Assembly (NCBI GenBank): GCA_025093555.1
Contig: JAIWNF010000033.1
Coordinates: 496,001 to 560,000, forward strand
Direction: 5' to 3'
Source of the DNA: Circinella umbellata
Taxonomy: Eukaryota > Mucoromycota > Mucoromycetes > Mucorales > Lichtheimiaceae
DNA length: 64,000 bases
Every line of letters starts with the position of its first letter. Positions within the stretch are counted from its first letter, which is position 1. A program made the translations under genes and the position numbers. Positions 48,622-61,300 of the stretch are shown here, one piece after another. A model generated the notes under the pieces. It was not told the origin of the DNA and did no database searches. It saw only the letters and a list, made by a program, of their open reading frames with translations.

Positions 48622-50913
48622 CTAATTTTTAACAACAGGTTGACCATTTGCAGCCATAGCCATCATATCTAATCCTTTTCTGAAGCAAGCAGAAACACGC
48701 TCGTTCTCTTCCAACTCATATGAACCAAATACTTGGCGCCACCATAAATACCATTCACGAACTTCATCATAATTAACTCGGTCTCTTGATAATGTAAGCC
48801 ACTTGTACAAAACATCCAACCATTTTGAAAAGAACTCGTTCTCGATTAATTGTGACAAGGTATGTTCCGATAATATATCTTTCCATGCCATACACCAAAT
48901 AAGAGGTTCCAGTTGTTGTTCTCTTGGGTTCACCATAAATTCGTCCCGCATTACACGTGTAAGTTTTGGTAATATTGATTTGTTGACAAATGATTCCATT
49001 TGCTGAGAGGTCCAAACATCTTTCCAGGGAACAATGATATGTAACGCTGATTCATCAGATGGATGCCAGACCCGCAAGACAACACCCAATTTATGTCGAA
49101 TGCTCGTGAATAAGTCACCTAATCTCCAGGCCTCCAAGACAGGTAACCATGGATGAATCCATGTATGAATCATTTCAGGATCGTTACGTGGATCCCAATC
49201 AGATACAGCATGGGAAATCTTGGGTAAGATTAGTTGATTCACAATGTTTTCAAAAATAAAACGAGGCAAAAGTGGTTTCCACGCTTCTAACAGTTGAACA
49301 AGTGGATCAGGATCTCGGATGTTCCATTGGTTGCTATTTAGAAAAAAAAGGAAAAATAAATAAATGATAAACCAAAATTTGAAATGCGCATATCTATAGC
49401 ATGAGTATATTCACTATCACCCAATAAGAAAAAAAAATACTTACTTAATTGCACTACGAACTCGAACTAGCCAAATAGTATTCATCATAGTTTCATAAGG
49501 GGTTGCTTTTGGATTTTCTTTTGAGCGTGGTCGAGGTACCATTAATCCAGTTTCGTCCCTGATTGGATCGTCATTACTGACTAGCAGCTGTCGCCACTTT
49601 TGTACATCAGCCACACCCCAAGTAGGATCTGCTAATACATCCCACCGAGCCGATTTGAGTTTCATCATAGGCGCCCACACAGCTACAACCAACTGATCCA
49701 AACCAAGTTGCTCAATTTCAACACTGTACTTTTGTTGCATTTGTTCAAAAACATGACCAAATAATGCAGTGATATTTGCTTGTTCATAAGCACCAGTAGC
49801 TAAAGCATTCTTTGATATCTTTTTCAATTCTAAAGCCATTTCCTTGACATCTTGAACCTTGCCTTGACGAATATTTTCTGCTGCCATCCGCTCCCGTATT
49901 ATAGCACATTCTTCTTCCATCGTCTTAAGACGTAATGCATTGGATTGCTTGTCTCTTGATAAGTTTTCAAGATCCCCTTTAGCAAGATCCATAATAAGTC
50001 GTAAATTATGACGTAGTTCAGGTAATCGTGTTGTTGTTTCAATCCAAGTAGCTGATTGCTGTAAATCTGCCATGGTGACTTCTTTGATTTGTGGGCCTGT
50101 CATATCAATAATCTTTTGTTGTGTTGCAGGTTGTTCGTGTTGCATACGGCCATCATCGTTTGTTGTTTCAGCAAGAATGGTTGCAGCTGTTTTAAATACT
50201 TGTTTAGGTTTTCGAGTTTTCGTTCGTTTCCATGCTTCACGTTTTTCTGGTTGTTGTTTTGATGGTTCTGTTACGTCTTCCATTTCTTCATCTTCATCAC
50301 TAGATACAATTTCACCACGTAGTTTTGCTTCTCTCCTTTGTTCTTCCGTACGTTCACTAAATCCCCTGAAACCAATACCCATTTGCTTAGGTCGAAGCTT
50401 TGTTTCAATTGGATTGACGATACCAGAACCTTCTTCACCTAAACCTTCACCAGAACGCCAACCCATTTTTTCCAACATGCGTTGGCCAAATCCAGTTGTA
50501 TATGTATTAAATTTGCCAAATTCTGAACTGGGTTGTACTTTTTTTACTGGTTTTCGTTCTTGACGTTTTGCAGCCGGTGGTGCCATTGACGACGATGGTT
50601 CGGGTGATGCTGACGCAGGCGAAGCTGTTGTTGATTTACTTTTTGCTGTGGTAAAATTCATAAATGCATTGGCCATGTTTGATCCACTAGCACTGCCCAG
50701 CCCTAAACCACCATGACCAAAAGTTTCTTCTTCTTCATCGTCAGTATAATCTTCACCAAAACGTTTTCGTTTTTTGTTTTTGTTGTTATGTTGTCCATAA
50801 AAGCCTTCGGCTTCTTCGTCTAGATCTTGATCTGTGATATCGAATCGGATACGACCTCCTTCATCATCAGAGGAGTCATCACCTTCGTCCATAAATTGTT
50901 TACGACGTCCCAT
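48622..50913 (-). CDS. TFIP11: G-patch spliceosome-disassembly factor TFIP11 / Ntr1
   Basis: Two exons, 50913-49445 and 49333-48622 (726 residues). The acidic N-terminal TIP_N region ('RIRFDITDQDLDEEAEGFY') is followed by a G-patch at about 140-180 ('GFGQRMLEKMGWRSGEGLG...IETKLRPKQMGIGF'), which activates the helicase Prp43. The long GCFC domain carries 'VSDWDPRNDPEMIHTWIHPWLP', 'VLRVWHPSDESALHI' and 'MRDEFMVNPREQQLEPL', diagnostic for TFIP11/Ntr1(Spp382). The protein acts in the nucleus to dismantle post-splicing lariat complexes. Length is slightly below the human 837 residues, as usual in fungi. The intron is GTAAGT...TAG. Confidence 0.93.
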
Positions 50914-52370
50914 TATTATATGTTTAGTTTAGATTTTCTTTGGAAAAAAAACTATAGCCAAGAAAAAAAAAGTCAAGTTGTTTGAATGACACGCTTAAAA
51001 AATATAAAGGCAGAGAAAGAATTTTTAATACCCGTACATAAGATGTTAAAGCAGCAGAAAAAAAAAATTGGTCATTGCTTTTATCATACACTTTCTATCT
51101 TATCATATTGCTTTCTAGGACGATTAAGAAATACAAATCAATAATAAGAAATGTCGAATATAAATATAGTACACTACTGATTATCTTGTCTAGAAACACC
51201 CTTTTTAGGATATTTAAGAGAACTCCATCGCATATCAAATTAAAAAAGCTGTGGTTCCTTTAATGAGTCCATGACACATTATTATACTTGTTTACTATTA
51301 TTAATATTATTATCAGCTCCTGCATAAGTATTGTCCATATGTACACTTTCCTCCAAAATGAATATAGATATGTGCCATCTGGGAACCCCTACTTCGATGG
51401 TAATCAATTTTCATGGTAACACGTATTACATACACTAGGGATGTGTCCATCTCTTTTTTTTTATCTATTTAGTCATGAATATAAAATGTGTGCTAAAAAA
51501 CCATTTTTTAAACCGATATCCCTCAGTAACATCAAGCTTGAAGAAGATAGATAATATTTTCGTCGGAAATGTATGATGTAGTATATATAAAGTCGTAAAA
51601 AACTTACATAATTTTAAGTTCGTAGTAACAGGAGGAAAGGTGCTAACTACTTTTATACAAGCACTAATACTTTTTCCTTTTTTTTTTTACCAAGTGCTAC
51701 GACAACTACAAACAAGAAGGAAAAAGTAAAGTGTAAACAGTTTATAATCTAGTAAATGCATATTTTATTATAGCAAGATGGATTTTAATTAGGCGCATTA
51801 CTAGACTCTAGATAAATCTTTGAATAAGATAATAAAAAAGCTCAAGTTTGGTTACTCTTAATTCAAAATAGCAATCCACTTTTGAATTAATACAAAATAC
51901 TGTTATATAATAGAATTTTCGATAATATGGTAATTGATATGCATTTGTCAGGTTACCACGTTCTATATATTTTTTTAAAGAATTGAAAGCGCGGTTAATT
52001 TTCTTAAAAAGTGCCTTTTTCTTTTTTTCGTTTGTTTCACGTGAAATGTTCTATCCCTTATGCTGTTATGGATACACAGCATAAAAATGGGAATTCGATA
52101 AATCTATAAGCCTTGTTTTATATATAAATATGTAATATGGAGTTTAATGCTAATGAAACGTTTTGGCAGTAATATGAAAAATAAAAATCAGCGCAGAAGG
52201 AATATGAAGAAAGCGGCAACTAAAATAGACGACCTTTCTAAATTAAAAATCGTAAATTGACATATTCAATCAAACTAAAAAGTAACCCTTTTCGTTCCTT
52301 TTGTTCTATTTTTCTATTTATATTTTCACTCTTTATTACTTTTTTTATTCTTTGATTTATAATATAATAA
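50914..52370. other. Divergent intergenic region, TFIP11 / STK32-like
   Basis: 1.46 kb, AT-rich. A perfect 12-base palindrome TTTCACGTGAAA (52035-52046) contains an E-box (CACGTG) about 330 bases before the kinase start, a possible bHLH site. Open frame 51075-51263 is unsupported. Confidence 0.5.
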
Positions 52371-54314
52371 ATGGGAGGAGTGTGCTGTAAATCAGAAGAA
52401 GTTGACTTTACTGATGAAGGTATATGTATTTACCAATTGTAATTTATTATTTTATAGATAGGGGGATGATTTATAGATGTAGAGAAAAGAGAATATTAAA
52501 CAACTTACTATCATTTTATCATTATTAGTGGAGCTATTCCATTTTTATTTAATACGAGTCATTGGTAAAGGAGCGTTTGGAAAAGTACATCAAGTACAAC
52601 ATAAACGAACACTTCACGAATATGCATTAAAATGTATCCACAAAAGTCGATGTGTTGAATTACGAGCAGCTAACAATATGGTTGCCGAACGTCGACTATT
52701 AGAGCGTATTGACTATCCCCTGGTCGTTAACTTGCGTTATGCTTTCCAGGATGACGACCATTTATTTATGGTACTTGATCTGATGCTCGGTGGTGATTTG
52801 CGTTTTCAATTAGAGCGACTAGGTACCTTGACTGAATTGCAAGCAAGGTTTTACGTTGCTCAAATCAGCTTGTCATTGGGTTATTTACATAAACGACGTA
52901 TTGCTCATCGAGATATTAAACCCGATAATATTCTTTTGGACGGGAATGGTCATGCCCATCTTTCGGATTTCAATATTGCTACTCAGTTTAATGATAAGCG
53001 ACCTTTACGATGGACAAAAGCTGGATCGTTGGCCTACATGGCACCTGAAATTCTTGATAAACGCGGTTATGCTACTTCAGTTGATTGGTGGAGTCTAGGA
53101 ATTTTAGCTTATGAATTACTTTTTGGTCAAGTAAGTTGTTAACAAAAAAAAAAAAGAAAAAGACACACGCAATTATTCTGCTTTCTTGGATTTTGGTGTA
53201 ACCATTGGTCTACCAAGATGAAATAATTATTAATTTGTGTGGGATTTTTTTTATACTGATACGAAAAAAAACATACAAACAAAAAAACTAACTCTTTATT
53301 TTTCTATAGCGACCCTTCAAAGGTAACTCCAATGAAGAGCTAATTGATGCTATCTTAAATGAACCTTTAAAATTTCCTGATAATGTACATGAGCTGGTCT
53401 CTGAGGATTGCATTGATTTGATTACTAAGGTAATATGAAAAAAAAGAAAGTGGGGGAGGATGACGGAATAATATGAGCTGACTTTTTTTTTTTTCGATCA
53501 ATTTTTTTTCACGATCAGCTACTTGATCGAACACCATTAGAACGGATAGGTTGCGGCCAAGGAGGGTTTGAACAGTTTAAACAACATCCATGGTTTGATA
53601 CAATCGATTGGAATAAATTAGAAACAAAAGAAGCAATACCTCCTTTCACTCCTAGCGTAAGTCTATATATTTTTTTTTTCTAATCATTCTGTATTATTAT
53701 CAAAAGCAGCTTGTTTTATAATATACAGTAAAAGTAAGTTAGAATCCAGCACAAACATATTAGAGGAGAAAGAAAAAATCTAACCGAAAAACTATATAAT
53801 ACAAAAAAAAATTTAGAAAAACGAGTCTAACTTTGATGCTGTACATGAATTGGAAGAGTTATTATTAGACGGTGAACCATTAAGAGCACGAAAAAGGGCT
53901 TCAAAATCAACACTAGTAGATATAGATCAACAAAGTGAAGTAGATCAAGCGCGACAATTATTAGATGATAAGTTCTTACCTTACGACTGCACAAAACAGG
54001 AAAGTTGGGGGCAATATGGAGGTTTCGATAATAATAATAGTAAATTACCGATAACGTCAGCAACGGCAACAACACCAATAACAGCAACGATAGCTGCAGC
54101 GGAGATGAATACTGGTCGAGAATTAGGAGATGGTAATCATAATGAAATACGTTTGTTAAGAAGAATTGGTGGTGCATTAAATGAACATTTAGATAATGCA
54201 AAGTATCGTGGACAAGGTTATATCCCTGCACCCGCTGGAAATGAGTGTGATGATATGGATGATGGTGATGTAATCAATTTGGTGGCTGGTAAAGGATTAA
54301 ACAAGTCCGCATGA
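52371..54314 (+). CDS. STK32/YANK-type AGC Ser/Thr kinase, N-terminally lipidated
   Basis: Five exons: 52371-52419, 52529-53130, 53310-53429, 53519-53656 and 53817-54314 (468 residues). Kinase hallmarks: glycine loop 'GKGAFGKV', catalytic Lys in 'YALKC', 'HRDIKPDN', and 'DFN' in place of DFG. The last is characteristic of the STK32/YANK group and supports the assignment. They are followed by 'GSLAYMAPEI' and 'DWWSLGILAYELL'. The first exon encodes MGGVCCKSEE: Gly2 is a candidate N-myristoylation site and Cys5/Cys6 are candidate palmitoylation sites, so the kinase is probably plasma-membrane bound. The C-terminal 165 residues are Asn/Thr-rich and family-atypical. I started at this ATG because exon 1 splices in phase into 'VELFHFYLIRVIGKG'. 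Confidence 0.9.
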
Positions 54315-54644
54315 TGTATTAGTGTTAATTCATCATATAAAAAACACAATAATTATTTCCCTATACCCTCTCCTCTAATAACAGACAGAAAAACATTCCT
54401 ACATCACGTTTTTTATATATAACTGTATACAATATCATTTCATACCACCTAAATCCAGATTATTAACTCTTTTTTTTGTACACTATTTGTAATGCAACAG
54501 TAATTATTTTTTAAACTTGCTTTCACACATACAAACACACACGTAACCCAGTATATAGTGTATATATTATAATATATAGATAGCTAAATAAAATAACAAC
54601 ATCAACAATAATAATAATACTCGTATACTTTGTTTTATTATAAT
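54315..54644. other. Convergent intergenic region
   Basis: 330 bases of AT-rich 3' flank between converging genes. Nothing seen. Confidence 0.6.
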
Positions 54645-56184
54645 TCAATATAATATTTGACGGGTATATTTTACAATATCAGGATCATCTACAAATCGCC
54701 TCATCGATTCAGTATCCATTTGTACCTGAACATCATACATGACACCTTTGTTATGATCGTTTCGACCAAATAATACAAGACATCCATTTCCACCAGCTGT
54801 TATATACCCTCTTACTCGGTCTGGATCTCCATATCCAAAGTCTAATCGCCAATAAGGCAATGTACTTGCGTCACTGGCTGTCAAATGAGTACTTGAGTTG
54901 GGTTGGTAACACAAATAATGCACAGTCATATCTTGATGAATTGTATAGAGTTTACTTATTCCATGGAATAAGGAAGCCTTGGGTGTTGTCATTTGTTGTC
55001 GAAATGAAATAGCAGTGTCTACTAATCTAGTTTTCTTCACTCCTTGTTTTGTTAATGATACTGCACGTGTTCTAATAAGATACAAAAACAGAACAAAAGT
55101 GAATAGCTGATTAATACTAAAAAAATTTCATCAGCTATCTATGATATATAGAATGAAAAATAAAATTAACATACACCATCCAATTTCCAAAATAGAAATC
55201 CAAACCCTTCATTTTTGACCGACCATTAATTCCCATAACCATTTTGACAACTTGGTCAGGCGATAGATCACGTGATCTTACGATCGCCCTAAATAACATG
55301 GCAAGTAGTGCATCTTTTGTTGATAGCCACATTTTGTTTTTAATCATTTCCTCTGTATGTGCATCCCTTTTACATTGATGTAGTCCATCCGAATAAAATT
55401 CCAATACAACACTCTTTAATGGTATTGGGCCTTTGGGTGATGTTCGTGCATATTTAGGTTGATCTTGATTGATTATTCTGCCATCATTGGCTGCAATACT
55501 TGCTGCGACATGGTCTTCCCCAGTTGCCCAATGCTCATTCCGATAATAATCCAATACTTCATCAGTAACTTCAACATTTTTGGGTGGTACAGCCACCAGT
55601 CTGCGATCAAAGGTAGCCTTATTATAAGCGACACCACGAGCTTTTTTACACCATGCTTCCAAAAACAAACATTGCGAATACTTATCTGCAATTTTATGCA
55701 ACAGCATTATACCCATGGCTACTCCTCCATCTGTAAATCGAGTCACTTGGATGGCTACTAATGGATCTTGATACTTGGTATAGAAATGAATTGGGAATAG
55801 CCGATGATAATCCAATTTATTTGGTAAATAACCATTGGCTTGGAATTCTTCCAGTGTGTCATGATATTTGGCTTCTTGAAATAAGATACCAGCGTCGTTG
55901 CAATCAATGGCATCTCTACCTTGACCAATATCAACCAGTCGACCTGCTAATGGATAAAAGTCAACAAGTACATCGGCTAATGCGCCCATTAATTTTTGTG
56001 TATTCATAAAATCCGGAATATCCTTTGGATTAGTGTAGAATAATAATATCGGTGTATAAGATTTGAACATGACGACATCCCAATCCGATAATTGAACATA
56101 ATCACCATGTAGAGTTGGTGTGGATGGTGTTATGGATGTTCGAAAAGTTGTTTCAATGTGTGGTTGTTGATTGATATTCAACAT
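54645..56184 (-). CDS. BAHD-type acyltransferase
   Basis: Two exons, 56184-55175 and 55071-54645 (478 residues). CoA-dependent O- or N-acyltransferase of the plant/fungal 'transferase family'. Motifs: catalytic H163-x3-D167 in 'HKIAD', and the structural 'DFGYG' (414-418) in place of DFGWG. Also typical is 'LADVLVDFYPLAGRL' at the N-terminal fold and 'NGRSKMKGLDFYFGNWM' at the crossover. The correct donor is GTATGT after Trp-Met, giving 'WMVTRAVSL'. Substrate cannot be read from sequence; no biosynthetic cluster is evident around it. Confidence 0.87.
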
Positions 56185-56716
56185 TTACAGCAGAAAAAAA
56201 AGTAAATAACAAAAAAGGAAGAGACGAAAATTAAATAAGTGAAAAGAAACCTTTTTTATTTTTTACCCCTTTTCATAAAGTTAAAGAATAAGAGTATTTC
56301 AATTATTAATAATGGTCCTACTAACAAGAATAATTAACATTATGAAGAAGTTTGCATAGAATTCGGTAAAAACGTTAAATTCGTTTGTTTATAGTGAGGC
56401 CAATCTTGGATCAGCCCGTGCTTCTATATGTTTGTCTTAAAAAAACCCCATGATTATAATTTCAACTGACAATAAACTTGTTTTTTTTTTATTTTTTGAC
56501 ATGTTTTGTGCAACAGTTAGTTTCTGTTTTGTAAACATAAATAAACTATTGATATTAATATAAGATCATTAAAGTATTTCAGGCCGATATTGATTTATTA
56601 ATTGTTATATTTCTCTCTTTATCACCTCTGTGGAAATTTCAAAGATATTGTGTAACAATAATCAGTATCAAATAATTTAGTATATAAGCAACTCTAAAGT
56701 AATCATACGCATTTTT
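56185..56716. other. Intergenic between two minus-strand genes
   Basis: 530 bases, AT-rich, no gene seen. Confidence 0.6.
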
Positions 56717-58012
56717 TTATTGTTTCAATAACCGAAACTGTACTAAATCATCAAAGTTTTCTCTCGGAAGGTCGCGGAAACGAGGTAGTTCCATGTCTAG
56801 ATTATCAGGATGAATATCGGAGAAATGTTGTTCAATTGTTTGAATCAACAATTCATATGTAACCTAAAAAAAATCATCATCATCATCATCATCACCATCG
56901 TTGTTAAGTATACTACATTTATAATCCATTTATTTTTTCCTTTTTTGTTAATTATTTACCTTATTTCCATTAGCATTCAAATGTAACCCATCCAAAAGAT
57001 ATTCATGTAAGTGGTCTGTACCAAAATCCATCAATTTAGTCCATAAATCTGCAACAACAATTCCACGCTCCTTTGCAACATCACGTACAGCTTGTGCATA
57101 ATCTCTTGAATATTCCCATGTGCGATTAAGTGGTCCACCTTGATCATCGCAACGTTTTTTCCACTGCACTTCGTTCAAAGGTGGAGGAGTGATCAATACT
57201 AAACGTAGCTCTGGGTTATAAGTAGGCGACTCTGGGGATTTGATCATTGAGATCATAGCATTCAGATTAGCTTTGAATTGATCCAAAGGAACATGTTGTA
57301 AAGCAAAAGGTAAAGCTGAATCATTGGCCCCAAGGAAAATAGTGGCTAAAAGAACTTTGGCTGGTGTTCGCTTTTGTTTCTCAACAGGAGGCAAAAGTTG
57401 TTGTAAAATGGGTAAACACCATTTGGTATTGTAACCTAATTATGCAATGATTATTGATATATATATATATATATAACAGCGAGTGAAAAAGTTACTACGG
57501 AGAAAGATATAACTAGGTTACCTGAAAATCCACGGTTTACAACGTCAACTTTACGTTGATAGGCCTAATTATATAAATTAGATTGTATAAATACCAGTAT
57601 TTTTTTTTACTTTTTTACTTTTTTTTATAGTGTCAACTGTAATATCTTACATTGGCAAGACTAGCACCGAAACCAAGAAGTTCTGGGTCAAAGCTAAACT
57701 ACAATAATAAAAATAACAAGGGAGAGTGAATTAAAGCTATTGAGAGTCACTGTCAAAGAACACGGTCGTACCTGAGTGATTGAATCCTGTTTTTAAACAA
57801 AAAATAAATTCTCAGTTTTAATGAGCAAGAACAAAAGAAAAAAAAAGGAATCAGGCGTGTAATATAAAATAATAAAAGCTTACCCCGAATAAAAGAATTT
57901 GATTATAAGGATGATCCATTTGAATAATTGTTGAAGATGAACCTAGTTGTAAATTGCTTCTATAAATATATGCAAAAAGAACGCCGGAACAAAGGAATAA
58001 TAATCGGCGCAT
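56717..58012 (-). CDS. IAH1: SGNH/GDSL esterase, IAH1-like
   Basis: Six exons: 58012-57884, 57786-57772, 57698-57651, 57564-57522, 57435-56960 and 56863-56717 (285 residues). Hydrolase of the isoamyl-acetate-hydrolysing esterase family (yeast Iah1). Catalytic blocks: 'FGDSITQ' (nucleophile Ser), 'GRGFSGYNTKW'-type block II ('NRGFSGYNTKW'), 'FLGANDSA' (block III Asn) and 'DGLHLNANG' (Asp/His). Exon 2 is only 15 bases and encodes exactly DSITQ. A hydrophobic leader precedes the Iah1-equivalent Met ('MDHPYNQ'), so the product may be membrane-anchored or secreted, or translation may start at the inner Met. A (ATC)n tract lies in the last intron. Confidence 0.9.
56873..56895. repeat. (ATC)n microsatellite in IAH1 intron
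   Basis: About eight ATC triplets directly upstream of the IAH1 last-exon acceptor (minus strand reads GAT repeats before the T-run). Confidence 0.7.
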
Positions 58013-58373
58013 AGGAACGATTGCTTAGTTTTTTTTTGTTCGGGTTCTAATCTCGAGAAAAATTTCCCATTAATTTGACAGGTTGTGCACATACCCCATA
58101 AAAGTAATCTTTTTTATGCTTTATATATAATATTGTATTAATAATTGAAACACAAATGTGAATTTATTGTTATGATAGGAAGAAAAGGTTATAAACTAGC
58201 TATTTAAATGGTGTGTGCGCGTGTGTATGTGAAACTGAAACGAAAGGGAAAAGGTTAGAATTGAAGAATAAAAAAAAGCATATACAAGAAAAAAAAAATT
58301 AGGGAAGAAGAAGGACTGGAAATGTTTATTATTTATTATCATTATTACATGTTTTATGTGTGAACCAGCTGAA
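58013..58373. other. Intergenic IAH1 promoter / SET1 3' flank
   Basis: AT-rich 360 bases, no gene. The open frame 58196-58399 overlaps the SET1 last exon in another frame and is unsupported. Confidence 0.6.
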
Positions 58374-61300
58374 TTAATTAAGTCTATCAGAAGAAACAAA
58401 AAAACGAAGGTTTAGTAAAAACATCCTTAAAAATTTATATAGAATTCTAAAAGAAGATATAATACTTACGTTCCCTTACAGAACTTACTGCCACACAAAC
58501 AGGGTATCTTATCCGCTTCAATAGGGAATTTATAATCGTATGTTATTTCTTCACCAGGTTCAATATCGCGATTAGCGTAAATTACAATCTTCTTTTGTTT
58601 ATCGACAGTAATGATTTTCGCACTACAATTAGGCTATATAATATATTATTAATAAAATTTACCAATAACTTGGATTTTCAAACAAATAAACAGAAAAAAA
58701 AAGTAAAGGCAATTTTACCGAACAACAATGATTGATGAATCGAGCAATACTGCCCTTTTTCGTAGCATCAATAACAGTATCATCATCCACTCTGAATAAG
58801 TAACTACTACCGATACCACACCGTTCATAAGTTTTTTCCCGTTCTTCTGCTACCTGTTGTCGAATAACTTCACCAACATATTCAATCACCATATCATTCG
58901 CATCAATTCGTTCCTCTGCAAATAAACCCCAGTCATGAATGGGGGATTTGGCAAATCTTAGTTGTTTCTTGCGATTCTTGAGTTGATTAAATTTAAGAAT
59001 ATCCGAATCAGCCATTGATTTCTTTTGCATATCCATCCCCACCAATAATCGACGGTTATTAACTCGGTTAGTACGAGATGTTGTACGACCATTCACACTT
59101 GGATTATCAAATACCGCTCGATTACGAGGTAAATAAGTCGCTTTGACAGAATCAGGAATCGGGTAGTATCCACGCGCCCGCGCGCATCCACCTTTTTGTT
59201 TTCCTTCTTCTTCTGGCTGTTGCCCTTCTCTTTCTATTGGTTGCTGTTGCTGCTGTTGTCCAGCACCAGTACCACCGAATCCTTGAGGACTGAGCTGCTG
59301 ATTATGGTCATCACGTATCACCACTGAATGGGGATGATTTGGACGAACTTTTTCGAGAATAGCTAACCGTAGGAATTCAAAATCTTCACCATCCTGGACT
59401 TGTTGAAAAGGATCCCATTCTGCACGTTTTTCAACAGCATTTAGTGCATCTTCAACGATACCATTTTCCATACTGGTTTTTGATAATAATTCATCATCTG
59501 AATCGTCTGAATCCAATAACGATTGTTCATATCTTTCTTGTTCACGCGCTTTTCGTTCTGCTTCTTCTTGACGCGCACGTTTTTCTTCTTCCAATTGAGC
59601 TTGGTTAGGAGTTCCTTCTTTTTCTGTAGCTGTAGCATTCTTTTTGGGACGGCCAGGGGCACGCTTTTTCCGTCTAGTTGACTTGGGTAAAATGGTTGTA
59701 GGATCACCAAAAATGTCATAATCATCGAATACTTGTTGCTGTTGCTGAGTTTGATGTCGTCGGTGAGATCTTTGTGGATGATCTTCTTCTTCTTCTTCTT
59801 CGTCTTCGTCTTCTGCCTCCACTTCTCCATGTTCTTCAGATACAGGTGGTACTGATGGTCGATTTAATTTATTTTTAGTTTCGTTCATATTGCCATCCGG
59901 TAATAAATCCGGTGTATCAACAATTTCAACTCCTGTTGTGCGTTTATTATCATTCTTTTCTTCTTCCACTTCTCGTTCCTTCGTAACATCTGATGCTTTT
60001 TCATACACCTGTTCTTCTTTGTCATCATCGTCACTTTGATGTCGTTGCAATTGTTGTAAGAATAAATCATGTTCATGGTCTACTTCACTTTCATCGCTGA
60101 GATAATCTCGCAATGTTCTTGGTCTTTGTTGTTTGCGTGATTTACGTGATCTGGCAAGATGAATATGTCCTTCTTCTTCGTACTCTTCCTCGATATCATC
60201 TTCAATTAATTTCTTCTTTTTGATGTTATTGCTCAATTTAATTGAACCATTCTCCTCTTCATCAGAGCTTGACATCAGTATGCGTTTACGACGCGTAAAT
60301 AAGGATTGTTGTTGTTCAGAATAAGAAGGACGATGTCGTATTGGCGGTGGGGATGATGATAACCTATTGTCATCTTCTTCTTCGTCTTCTCCCTGCTTTT
60401 CTTCCACTTCTTCCGACTCTTCATCAGATGAATAGCGGAACTTTTTAATAATTTTGCTATTATCGGGTTCAGGAGCTTGTGATGAAGGACGTTTTTTTAT
60501 TCGTGGCAGTTTGCTAATTGATGGTAAATGACCTTCTGTTGACGACTTTGGCAATAATGCTACTGTTGCTGTTGAGATACTGTTGGTATTTGAAAAATCT
60601 CGATCGTTATTATTTGATACAGATACGTTTGTTGTCGGTATTGTCGCTTTTTTCGTTGTTTCTGACAATGTACTAATAGAAGTGTCAGGTACATGGGCAG
60701 ATGTATCATTAATATCTTCAGAAGGAGTTACAGGTCGAGATGATTGTCTTGAGGGTTTTCCACGTGATTTACGAAGCTCTGGATTATGGAAATCATTGAT
60801 GGCAGGTCCAACAACACGGTTTTTCAAGTCCTTTACAAACACATCTGCTAATTCCTTCATCAATAAATCCTTTGCTTGTTCTTTAATAGGTTTTTTATTC
60901 TCATGGGTCATCGATCCCTTTTCTTCTTCACGTTTGGACGTACTGGATTTTCTGGCTAATTCTTCACCGCTACGAACCGTTGAACTACTAACAGATGCTG
61001 CGGAACGAGGTACTGTTTCTGATGCTGTGTCACTATCTCTACGTTGTTCATCGACTCGTTCTTTATCACGTCGTGTTACTGATGATGATAATGATACTGC
61101 TGGATCAGACAGAGTAATTGTTAAATTATATCCCATAATTTGTTGACCAGCTGCTGCCGCTAATCCACGTCTTGCTGCACTTGTTGAATCAAATACAATA
61201 TGCCAATTTTCCTCATCGTGATATAACTATCCTTAAACATTAGTCTCAAATTCTCTAATGATAGATCAATCCTATTCTCTAATCCGCATCCAAATTAACT

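Noticed and set aside
50072..50563. 163-codon plus-strand frame inside TFIP11
   Set aside because: Antisense of the strongly supported G-patch coding exon.
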